Shown here in pieces: positions 1 to 4,880 of a DNA stretch of 5,136 nt; position 1 is the first letter of the stretch; every line of letters begins with the position of its first letter. The notes under the pieces were generated by a model. That model made no database searches. It had not been told where the DNA came from and saw only the letters and a program-made list of their open reading frames with translations. The translations under genes and the position numbers were made by a program. The DNA lies in contig CAYTPE010000073.1 of the NCBI GenBank assembly GCA_964439885.1, positions 1-5,136 of the forward strand, written 5' to 3'. The DNA is from CAYTPE01 sp964439885. GTDB taxonomy: Bacteria > Patescibacteriota > Patescibacteriia > Magasanikbacterales > GWA2-37-8.

Positions 1-337
1 GCACGTTTCCTGTATTATATTTATGATGACAAAAAGAAACAAATGCTTTGCGATAGGCGACCGTCAAACCACTTGAACGGACTTCATCAGACCATATCCT
101 CTTCACCCCCATTGACCTGTCGGGGTCCGTATACATTGTAATATGTTCTTCTGCTAAATTTTTTGGCATTAACGAGAGGATCTGAGCCTCGTCAGTTCGA
201 GTGTCTATTTCGGGCACCACAACCTCTTTACCGTCTACCACTACACATCTTTCGCTAATCCGGTAGGCTGTTTTTACATCTTCTTTGACAACTAGGTCGA
301 CCACTTCAATTGATGTTTTTCTATCTGCATCTGACAT
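1..337 (-). CDS. Partial hypothetical protein, N-terminal 112 residues, runs off the left edge
   Basis: An open frame on the minus strand starts at ATG 337-335 and stays open for 112 codons to the first base of the window, so the C-terminus is missing. The protein begins MSDADRKTSIEVVDLVVKED. It is soluble-looking, rich in Val, Asp, Glu and Lys, with no signal peptide or membrane segment in the visible part. I do not recognise the family, and no motif stands out. A Cys-His-His (CHHKYN) near the visible end could be metal-binding but is too little to call. It lies 47 bp downstream of the PH-like gene on the same strand, behind AT-rich DNA with only a weak AGAG upstream of the ATG, so it may be the last visible gene of the same operon or have its own promoter. 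Support comes from frame length, the ATG and co-orientation. Confidence 0.6.
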   Translation of the reverse strand, partial: MSDADRKTSIEVVDLVVKEDVKTAYRISERCVVVDGKEVVVPEIDTRTDEAQILSLMPKNLAEEHITMYTDPDRSMGVKRIWSDEVRSSGLTVAYRKAFVSFCHHKYNTGNV

Positions 338-384
338 ATAAACTCTATTTAAATTATTCTCTAAATTTAGACGAGAAACACACT

Positions 385-912
385 TTAACGACCTGCTGGA
401 GTGAAAATTTTTTTATAATCGTTTATCTTTTTGGTATATATTACCAGCCGCGGTTCGGCCATGAGCGGCCCGTGGTCTGGGAAAGGCACCGTTACTTGCA
501 CGGCTGGTTTATTTTTCTCGGTGATATACGTTACCCGATCGGGCGTACTGTAAAATGTGGGGAATCCTGTGCCTTTAGTTTTAAAAAGCGCTTCACCCAT
601 CATGTCCGCCTGCGTGAGCTCGGGTCCTTTATCAACATAATCGACCGCGTAATCGATGCGATACCGGCCACCCCACAAGGTACGCTGCGTAAACAAAATA
701 CGTCTATTGGTGACCACCACATGACCAAGCGGAAAAATACTGTAAATGCGTTTCGTGCCGCGAAAGTAACCCTCGAATGTCGCATTATCGGTGAATACTA
801 CTTTTTCTCCCGGCAGCCAAGTTATTTTGTCGAGAAATGCGTTTCGAGTTACAAAACCCATTACGATGATAGCGATGATGAATAGACCGATGACAATGAT
901 AGTAAAATACAT
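385..912 (-). CDS. Membrane-anchored protein with a bacterial PH/GRAM-like domain
   Basis: The predicted product has 175 residues. Residues 3-21 form one very hydrophobic helix (YFTIIVIGLFIIAIIVMGFV), so the protein is probably anchored by its N-terminus with the rest outside the bilayer. Residues 33-92 resemble bacterial PH/GRAM-like domains: an entry LPGEKVVF (33-40), then after a short variable stretch G-H-V-V-V-T-N-R-R-I-L-F (63-74), which matches the G-x-L-x-x-T-N-x-R-L-x-F strand of that fold, then RIDYAVDYV (85-93). No function is known from the sequence. The same frame is open to 1005, but a start there would overlap glpX by 76 bp. The ATG at 912 begins just before the membrane helix and leaves a 17-bp gap after the glpX stop. 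No good Shine-Dalgarno precedes it. The position suggests co-transcription with glpX and the HD gene; no functional link is evident. The domain call is an inference from motif pattern only. Confidence 0.75.
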   Translation of the reverse strand: MYFTIIVIGLFIIAIIVMGFVTRNAFLDKITWLPGEKVVFTDNATFEGYFRGTKRIYSIFPLGHVVVTNRRILFTQRTLWGGRYRIDYAVDYVDKGPELTQADMMGEALFKTKGTGFPTFYSTPDRVTYITEKNKPAVQVTVPFPDHGPLMAEPRLVIYTKKINDYKKIFTPAGR

Positions 913-929
913 AGGCCAACACTCAAATG

Positions 930-1868
930 TTAAAGACGATGATATGTTTCCAAAAATCGCACCGTACCGGTTTTGACGCGCATGACTACTGAGTGCGTAA
1001 TGCATTGTGACTCCGTGTATCTTACACCTTTGAGCAGTGGTCCATCAATAACCCCGGTGGCGGTAAAAGTGAGATCTTCGCCGGATGCCAAGTCGTCGGC
1101 GGTGAGGATACGATTAATGTCGGTGATGCCCATGTGTATTAACTCCTGTTTTTGAGCGTCATCTTTCGGTTTTAATCGAGCTTGAAAATCACCGCCCAAA
1201 CACTTGATAGCCACACTCGCGAGCACTGCTTCGGCGCTGGCGCCAATGCCCATAAGCATATCAATACCTGAGTCCGGCACAGATGGCGCGATAGCTCCGG
1301 CCACATCACCGTCGGTAATAAATCGAACGCGCGCGCCGGCAGCGCGAATCTGTTTAACGAGCTCTTCGTGGCGAGGGCGATCGAGCAGCATGACCACCAT
1401 CTCTTCGACCGGTTTGTTCAACCGATCGGCAACCGCGCGGATATTTTCTTCCACACTCGCGAGCAAACTAATAGCTCCTACCGCCCGGGGGCCGCATGCT
1501 AATTTTTCCATATACATATCAGGTGCCTTAAAGAGGCTGCCGGCAGGGCCAGTCGCTATCACCGAAATAGCATTGGGGCGACCGTAGGCCACTGAATCGG
1601 TACATTCGAGGGGGTCAACCGCGATATCAATGAGTGGCCCCTCTCCCGAGCCGAGCTTCTCCCCAACGTATAATTCCGGCGCTTCATCTTTTTTTCCTTC
1701 ACCAATCACAATCTCTCCACGGAATGGCACAAAATTAAAACGCTGCCGCATTGCATCTACGGCAGCGCCGTCGGCGGCATGCTTATCTCCCTTTCCAATC
1801 CATTGGGCGGCAGCAACTGCGGCTGCTTCGGTAACGCGCACAAACTCCAAAGCCAAATTTCGATCCAT
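930..1868 (-). CDS. glpX: Class II fructose-1,6-bisphosphatase (GlpX family)
   Basis: The 312-residue product is close in length to E. coli GlpX (about 336) and collinear with it through residue 213. The family hydrolyses fructose-1,6-bisphosphate to fructose-6-phosphate in gluconeogenesis, using divalent metal in the cytoplasm; some members also act on sedoheptulose-1,7-bisphosphate. Visible motifs are GKGDKHAADGAAV (25-37, metal ligand D33), VIGEGKKDEAPELYVGEK (54-71, E57), DIAVDPLECT (81-90, D85 and E88), APDMYMEKL (115-123), DRPRH (163-167), TDGDVAGAI (185-193) and GIGASAEAV (207-215, E213). All five expected acidic metal ligands are present. The odd point is C89: the motif is normally DPxEGT or DPxDGT, and here Gly is Cys (codon TGT at 1604-1602). 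The ATG at 1868 gives the usual family N-terminus, MDRNLALEFVRVTEAA. It lies 7 bp after the HD-gene stop without a Shine-Dalgarno, so it is probably translated as part of a polycistronic message. Confidence 0.95.
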   Translation of the reverse strand: MDRNLALEFVRVTEAAAVAAAQWIGKGDKHAADGAAVDAMRQRFNFVPFRGEIVIGEGKKDEAPELYVGEKLGSGEGPLIDIAVDPLECTDSVAYGRPNAISVIATGPAGSLFKAPDMYMEKLACGPRAVGAISLLASVEENIRAVADRLNKPVEEMVVMLLDRPRHEELVKQIRAAGARVRFITDGDVAGAIAPSVPDSGIDMLMGIGASAEAVLASVAIKCLGGDFQARLKPKDDAQKQELIHMGITDINRILTADDLASGEDLTFTATGVIDGPLLKGVRYTESQCITHSVVMRVKTGTVRFLETYHRL

Positions 1869-1875
1869 AAAAATT

Positions 1876-2541
1876 CTATTGTGTTACATCTTTCATGTTC
1901 CATTCGATGAAGAACTCGTCGAGGAACTGCTTGGTAAATTCAATTCGTCGCGTGGCGATGGCGCGGGCAGTATCGGTATTTAGAAACGCCATGATTTGCA
2001 TGGGCTTTTCATACACGTAGTTGATACTCGTGCCCTCACGTTTGCGGCGCTGATAAACATCTTTGCCCGCGCGGGGCATTGGTTTTACGGCTGGGTCATG
2101 AATCATGCGACCCAGGTAGCCGCCAGCCGTGAAAGCGCGCGCCACACCAATAGCGCCAAGTGTTTCCAAAAAATTTGCATCCTGCACTATTTTGCCTTCG
2201 AGGGTTTCGGGTCGTTCGGTGTCTTTACCTTTGTAATGGCACCATTGCGCAATTGCAATAACATGTTCACGTAAGTCGCCCTCAATTTCGAGTACATCTA
2301 AAATACCCATGAGCGTATACGACCGCATGCGTTCGTTTTGTGTGCTCCGCAGATCGTGTTCCGCGGCACAGTGTAGCAGTGCGGCCACTTCGATCGTTTC
2401 CGAATCGCCACCTTCTATAGTCTGTAAATGTTTGGCCAACTGCCACACGCGGTAGGTGTGGAACCAATCGTGCCCGGACGCGTCGCGTTTTAGTCGTTTC
2501 TCAACATGGTCGGCGGTTTTGGCAATGAGGTTTTCTCGCAT
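1876..2541 (-). CDS. HD-domain protein of the YedJ-like phosphohydrolase type, with altered HD motif
   Basis: The 221-residue product follows the layout of YedJ-like HD proteins: GHDWFHTYRVWQLAKHL (23-39), AALLHC (53-58), AQWCHYKG (98-105) and KIVQDANFLETLGAIGVARAF (117-137). Active HD enzymes are metal-dependent phosphohydrolases in which H28, the His-Asp pair, and a later His and Asp bind metal. H28, H57, H102 and D121 are in place. The Asp expected after H57 is Cys58 (codon TGT at 2370-2368), and the usual DADRL stretch reads DANFL. Activity may therefore be lost or changed, unless H62-D63 (EHD) serves instead. It is first in a minus-strand run with glpX 7 bp downstream, which suggests sugar-phosphate or nucleotide metabolism, but the substrate cannot be told. 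The ATG at 2541 has no Shine-Dalgarno and lies about 7 nt from a good -10 box. Confidence 0.85.
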   Translation of the reverse strand: MRENLIAKTADHVEKRLKRDASGHDWFHTYRVWQLAKHLQTIEGGDSETIEVAALLHCAAEHDLRSTQNERMRSYTLMGILDVLEIEGDLREHVIAIAQWCHYKGKDTERPETLEGKIVQDANFLETLGAIGVARAFTAGGYLGRMIHDPAVKPMPRAGKDVYQRRKREGTSINYVYEKPMQIMAFLNTDTARAIATRRIEFTKQFLDEFFIEWNMKDVTQ

Positions 2542-2548
2542 AGTGAAA

Positions 2549-2577
2549 AGTATATAGTAAGACTAACATAAAAAAAG
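2549..2577 (-). promoter_or_regulatory. Candidate promoter of the HD-glpX operon, giving a leaderless mRNA
   Basis: On the minus strand a TATACT box (2554-2549, five of six matches to TATAAT) ends 7 nt before the ATG at 2541, so transcription would start at or next to the start codon. The -35 region at the right distance is only T-rich (near 2577-2572), so the match there is poor. No ribosome binding site lies between the box and the ATG. The same TATACT box serves the divergent gene at 3358. It is the only promoter-like element between the upstream terminator and this gene. Confidence 0.5.
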
Positions 2578-2589
2578 TAGTGGCGCAAC

Positions 2590-2613
2590 AAAAAAACCGC
2601 CTGTAGTAGGCAG
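2590..2613 (-). terminator. Intrinsic terminator of the DxGG gene at 2666-3358
   Basis: On the minus strand the 6-bp stem CTGCCT/AGGCGG (2613-2608 with 2602-2597, one G-U pair) closes a 5-nt loop and is followed directly by seven Ts (2596-2590). The next gene on this strand begins at 2541, so this stop separates the DxGG gene from the HD-glpX operon. A second short palindrome (AGCTAAAGCT, 2621-2612) overlaps the upstream side. Confidence 0.8.
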
Positions 2614-2623
2614 CTTTAGCTGG

Positions 2624-2671
2624 TCCCTGGGATTGTGATTTATCGTGATCACCCAGGGAAGAAGATCACGA
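2624..2671 (-). other. H-type RNA pseudoknot overlapping the stop codon of the DxGG gene
   Basis: Read as minus-strand RNA, stem 1 pairs 2671-2664 (TCGTGATC) with 2650-2643 (GATCACGA): 8 perfect pairs. Its loop holds TCCCTGGG (2659-2652), which pairs with CCCAGGGA (2631-2624): another 8 perfect pairs, crossing the first. Loop 1 is 4 nt (TTCT), the junction is 1 nt (2651), and loop 3 is 11 nt and A-rich (2642-2632). These sizes are sterically reasonable for a classical H-type pseudoknot. The TGA stop (2668-2666) lies inside the 5' strand of stem 1, and the terminator hairpin follows 10 nt later. The function is unknown. It could protect the 3' end, bind a protein or ligand, or affect termination of translation. 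The pairing is read directly; actual folding is inferred. Confidence 0.55.
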
Positions 2672-3358
2672 GACCGCCTCAGGCAGCTCGACGCCGAAGA
2701 GACACTTATAGTCTCTGCGCATCTGCGCCTGCACGGCAGCCGGGCGAGTGGGCACCACTCGCTGCCAACCGGGGCACTCGGCGAGCACAGCTCGCACGAA
2801 GTCCCGCCAATCGGCAACGGGTACCACTCGCTGACCCTGCCGCACTTGGGCGGCAATAACGGGGAAAAAGCGCGGATCATCCGCCGACGAGCCGAACCAC
2901 GCGAACGTGGTTGGCGGGCGGATACTCACGCCGACCTCGAGCTTGTCGTCGGCGTGGAAGTGGATGCGGTGCTGTGCGCACCGCTTGCCCTTCTCGGCGC
3001 GACCGTGTGTGACACGGTACTGCCGGGGGAGAAATCCGGTGGCCCGGAAGAATCCCCAGTTGCCGAGAAGCTTCTTGGTTTGCGCCCCCTGGCCGGGGAC
3101 GCCGGGTGATTCATTTTTGAAAATGAACACCCTTCCCGCGCCCACGAGGGCGACGAAGAACCGAACGGCGACGATCATCCACTCCTCCAAAGTGGACTCA
3201 TCGAAGCGCTCGGGAACGAGCTTCTCTCCCCGGCTGTTTTCGCGGCGAACCGCAACCCCACCAACGTCAAACGAGATCCTAACGTTGAGAAAGAGCTGCA
3301 TTACGCCGTTCACAAAACTTCGAACAAACCTCTTTCCCCGCCTTCTCCGCCGAGCCAT
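2666..3358 (-). CDS. Divergent HAD-fold-like protein with DxGG motif, paralogue of the gene at 4108-4875
   Basis: The product has 230 residues and an unknown function. The basic N-terminus (MARRRRRGKRFVRSF) leads into RISFDVGGVAV (27-37), a HAD-like motif I with D31 in the nucleophile position but Gly instead of the second Asp of DxDGV. Next come RVFIFKNES (76-84), the motif II strand with Lys where Ser/Thr is expected, then GFFRATGFL (102-110), and HFHADDKLEVG (133-143), a motif IV-like double Asp. The C-terminal part has VADWRDFVRAVL, echoed in the two neighbouring paralogues. Loss of the second Asp argues against ordinary phosphatase chemistry. I chose ATG 3358 because AGGAGG (3368-3363) lies 4 nt upstream and the promoter predicts an mRNA start near 3373; an in-frame ATG at 3376 would lie upstream of that start. 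It is the only complete gene here ending in TGA. It is GC-rich compared with the glpX operon and diverges from the gene at 3483. Confidence 0.8.
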   Translation of the reverse strand: MARRRRRGKRFVRSFVNGVMQLFLNVRISFDVGGVAVRRENSRGEKLVPERFDESTLEEWMIVAVRFFVALVGAGRVFIFKNESPGVPGQGAQTKKLLGNWGFFRATGFLPRQYRVTHGRAEKGKRCAQHRIHFHADDKLEVGVSIRPPTTFAWFGSSADDPRFFPVIAAQVRQGQRVVPVADWRDFVRAVLAECPGWQRVVPTRPAAVQAQMRRDYKCLFGVELPEAVS

Positions 3359-3379
3359 GTCCCCTCCTGAGGTCATCGT

Positions 3380-3408
3380 AGTATATGCAATTTACTTAAT
3401 TTTTACAA
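3380..3408 (-). promoter_or_regulatory. Promoter of the DxGG gene at 2666-3358
   Basis: On the minus strand TTGTAA (3408-3403, four of six) and TATACT (3385-3380, five of six) are separated by exactly 17 bp. Transcription would start near 3373, giving a leader of about 15 nt that contains the AGGAGG ribosome binding site. The -35 box lies back to back with the plus-strand promoter, separated by 16 bp. Confidence 0.7.
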
Positions 3409-3434
3409 GGGTATAGCATGGGTATTGACAAGGG
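3405..3434. repeat. Short direct repeats between the divergent promoters, candidate operator
   Basis: ACAAGGG occurs at 3405-3411 and 3428-3434 (offset 23 bp, about two helical turns). GGGTAT occurs at 3409-3414 and 3420-3425 (offset 11 bp, about one turn). The ACAAGGG copies overlap the -35 box of each divergent promoter. The phasing would suit one regulator acting on both genes, but the units are short and could arise by chance. Confidence 0.35.
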
Positions 3435-3454
3435 AACCCAAAAATAGTTACGGT
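3425..3454 (+). promoter_or_regulatory. Candidate promoter of the DxGG gene at 3483
   Basis: A perfect TTGACA -35 box (3425-3430) is followed after 18 bp by TACGGT (3449-3454), a poor -10 match (three of six). A start near 3461 would give a leader of about 22 nt containing GAGGTG at 3473-3478. The perfect -35 with a weak -10 would suit a promoter that needs activation, but that is conjecture. Confidence 0.45.
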
Positions 3455-3482
3455 ACCTAGAGCACACACATAGAGGTGGACA

Positions 3483-3992
3483 GTGGAGAAAAAAATCGCC
3501 TTCGATATCGGTGGGGTGCTCGGCCCACAGCTCGCCGAGCGCAAACTCGCCGGGGGTGGCTATGCCCAAACCGACCCCTACCCGCACGCGCTCGACGTGG
3601 TCACGAGCTTTGCGGGGCGCTATGGCAGGGAAAACGTGTTCGTTATTTCCCGGGTGGGGAGCAGCGAACAAGAAGCGGTGAACTGGGCACTACTCGAGTA
3701 TTGGGAATTCACAGAAAAAACCGGGGTTCCGAGCTCGAACATTACCATCTACCAAGGCCCGCGTACTCAAAAGGCACGCCTCGTCAAAGAGTTCGGCATC
3801 AACCGAATGTTCGACGACCAGCCTGAGGTTTTGGCAGCGATGAGTGCCGAAGTTGAGCTGGTCGCGGTTGGGCCAAAGCAAACCGAGCTCGACCGCTTCC
3901 CCGAGCTTAAAAGGCGTAAAAATTGCCACATTTTCCCCCGCGACTGGCGTGCCATCGCCAGGCACTTCCACATCCCCCTCTCCCTCGCGTAG
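3483..3992 (+). CDS. HAD-fold-like protein with DxGGV motif, the most HAD-like of the three paralogues
   Basis: The 169-residue product is a compact HAD-like core. KKIAFDIGGVL (3-13) gives D8 in the nucleophile position, but Gly10 replaces the second catalytic Asp. ENVFVISRVG (50-59) is a motif II strand with Ser56. KARLVKEFGINRMFDDQPEVL (97-117) supplies a motif III-like Lys97 and the motif IV pair D111-D112. HIFPRDWRAIARHF near the end matches the DWR segment of the paralogues. As I recall, other bacteria carry proteins with a similar D-x-G-G-V start and F-(I/V)-D-D-(R/Q) end annotated only as HAD-like, so the fold call is fair but the reaction is unknown. The start is GTG at 3483, chosen because GAGGTG (3473-3478) precedes it by 4 nt and the motif I strand follows at once. 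It is transcribed away from the gene at 3358 and towards the gene ending at 4108. Confidence 0.85.
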   Translation: MEKKIAFDIGGVLGPQLAERKLAGGGYAQTDPYPHALDVVTSFAGRYGRENVFVISRVGSSEQEAVNWALLEYWEFTEKTGVPSSNITIYQGPRTQKARLVKEFGINRMFDDQPEVLAAMSAEVELVAVGPKQTELDRFPELKRRKNCHIFPRDWRAIARHFHIPLSLA

Positions 3993-4024
3993 AGATGCGC
4001 GAAATCTGCCCCTTTCTCGCATCT
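3993..4024 (+). other. Stem-loop immediately after the stop codon at 3990-3992
   Basis: A 12-bp stem with one C-T mismatch pairs 3993-4004 with 4013-4024 around an 8-nt loop (TCTGCCCC). No T-tract follows, so it is not itself an intrinsic terminator; the true terminator begins 13 nt later. It may stabilise the mRNA 3' end. I see no partner that would turn it into a pseudoknot. Confidence 0.5.
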
Positions 4025-4037
4025 ACCCATATATAAA

Positions 4038-4068
4038 CAAAACAGCCATTATATAAATGGCTGTTTTG
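4038..4068. terminator. Bidirectional intrinsic terminator between two convergent genes
   Basis: A perfect 13-bp stem pairs 4038-4050 with 4056-4068 around a 5-nt ATATA loop. The GC-rich part of the stem (CAGCC/GGCTG) is followed by TTTT on either strand, within a T-rich context, so it can end transcripts from the plus-strand gene stopping at 3992 and from the minus-strand gene stopping at 4108. Confidence 0.85.
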
Positions 4069-4074
4069 CATTTT

Positions 4075-4107
4075 CCCTGAATTTTGGCGTGACTCAGGGG
4101 GAACACG
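4075..4107 (-). other. Pseudoknot-capable sequence directly after the stop codon of the 4108-4875 gene
   Basis: Read as minus-strand RNA, CGTG (4107-4104) pairs with CACG (4091-4088), and the enclosed CCCTGA (4099-4094) pairs with TCAGGG (4080-4075) downstream, crossing the first stem. Loop 1 is 4 nt, the junction 2 nt and loop 3 7 nt (CCAAAAT). The order and the 4-nt first loop match the larger pseudoknot after the paralogous gene, but a 4-bp first stem is weak and could be chance. A bidirectional terminator follows at once. Confidence 0.4.
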
Positions 4108-4875
4108 TTAGGGCTCTTCATAACCGTCAAAAATTTCCGGTATGAGAACCCTGCAGATGGCGATGATGTCGGCCTGCTCGCCGCGCGAGCGGCCTTGCAT
4201 GAGCTGGGTCAACCCGAGGATCGGGTACCAGCTCAGGATCTCCCTGAGCACCTCGCGCCATGAATCGACGGAGGTAAAAATGAGAGATCCGTGCTCCACG
4301 CGCCGGTAAAGAGCACGCACGTCTTTTCGTTCCTCGCCGCGCGCGGCGCGGAACTGGATGAAGTGCGTGGCAGGATTCAGGTACCTGCCCACCGCCGCCT
4401 TGTCATCGATCATGAAATCGATGTTATGGCGGTTGCACCAGAAGTACTTCTGACCACGGTGTTCGGTAGTCAAAAAGTTCTTCCGGAGAAGCCCCGTGCC
4501 CTCGAAGAAATCATTCTTCTCGAGGGCATCGTAAGTGCTTTGCGCAAGCTTGGCATGTCCGTCATTCTTGATGATGAAGACTCGGTCTTCACCAAACAAA
4601 ATGACAAACAAACGTATCGCCTGCCGGGCACCTTCGAACAGATGGGAATTAGGGTACTCCTCCACCGGGAGCGGCGTGTCGCGCTCGGTGTACCGGTTGA
4701 GGAGCGTTCCGCCCACGTCGGTGGCAATGCCACCCACCAACCGCAAAACCTTCTTGCCAGTTTTGGGGTTGATGACCCAGACAACCCGTTGCACAAACGG
4801 GATGTCGTGGATGGCGGGGAGTGTACGACGATCCTTTCTCCACGAAGGCAGAAGGCCTTCGACTCTTCTGAACAT
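4108..4875 (-). CDS. Divergent HAD-fold-like protein with DxGGT motif, paralogue of the gene at 2666-3358
   Basis: The product has 255 residues and an unknown function. An N-terminal extension of about 45 residues (basic at first: MFRRVEGLLPSWRKDRR) precedes GIATDVGGTLL (49-59), with D53 as the putative nucleophile and Gly55 in place of the second Asp. RVFIIKNDG (98-106) has Lys103 at the motif II Ser/Thr position; DFFEGTGLL (122-130) and DFMIDDKAAVG (153-163) follow. The pattern FF-x-x-TG-x-L, then a Cys and His, then x-x-DDK-x-x-VG is shared with the gene at 2666-3358, and SVDSWREVLREIL matches that gene's DWR segment. No membrane segment is clear. ATG 4875 is supported by AAGGAGGT 5 nt upstream. 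The gene lies between a convergent DxGG gene and a 5S rRNA terminator, so it is probably monocistronic, although I could not place its promoter. Confidence 0.8.
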   Translation of the reverse strand: MFRRVEGLLPSWRKDRRTLPAIHDIPFVQRVVWVINPKTGKKVLRLVGGIATDVGGTLLNRYTERDTPLPVEEYPNSHLFEGARQAIRLFVILFGEDRVFIIKNDGHAKLAQSTYDALEKNDFFEGTGLLRKNFLTTEHRGQKYFWCNRHNIDFMIDDKAAVGRYLNPATHFIQFRAARGEERKDVRALYRRVEHGSLIFTSVDSWREVLREILSWYPILGLTQLMQGRSRGEQADIIAICRVLIPEIFDGYEEP

Positions 4876-4880
4876 CGCAG

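Noticed and set aside
385..1005. Longer start at 1005 for the PH-like gene
   Set aside because: It would overlap glpX by 76 bp, and the extra 31 residues are shadow-like. The ATG at 912 directly precedes the membrane helix and fits the operon spacing.
1211..1465. 15-bp direct repeat CCACACTCGCGAGCA at 1211-1225 and 1451-1465 inside glpX
   Set aside because: Both copies encode LASV in the same frame at unrelated positions of a conserved protein; codon bias explains it and no mobile or regulatory context is present.
2466..2668. Stop-codon readthrough or reassigned UGA (Gly code of Gracilibacteria/Absconditabacteria) at the 2666-3358 gene, because the frame stays open about 60 codons past the TGA and this is the only TGA stop among the complete genes
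   Set aside because: The extension runs through a clear intrinsic terminator and into the HD gene in another frame, and its sequence looks non-coding. Conserved genes such as glpX contain no in-frame TGA, as would be expected if it encoded Gly.
3359..3376. Upstream ATG at 3376 for the 2666-3358 gene
   Set aside because: It would place the AGGAGG site inside the coding sequence, and it lies upstream of the transcription start predicted from the promoter.
2645..3416. Long plus-strand open frames opposite the gene at 2666-3358, with similar long frames opposite glpX, the PH-like gene and the gene at 4108-4875
   Set aside because: They are shadows of GC-rich or conserved genes on the minus strand. 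They lack ribosome sites and motifs, and the minus-strand frames carry recognisable family motifs.
4690..4725. ROK-type sugar kinase or actin-like ATPase suggested by the DVGGT motif of the 4108-4875 protein
   Set aside because: The other ROK signatures (second phosphate loop, Cys-rich zinc motif) are absent, whereas the later strand, the DD pair and the paralogue with DIGGV plus FDD fit a HAD-like fold better.
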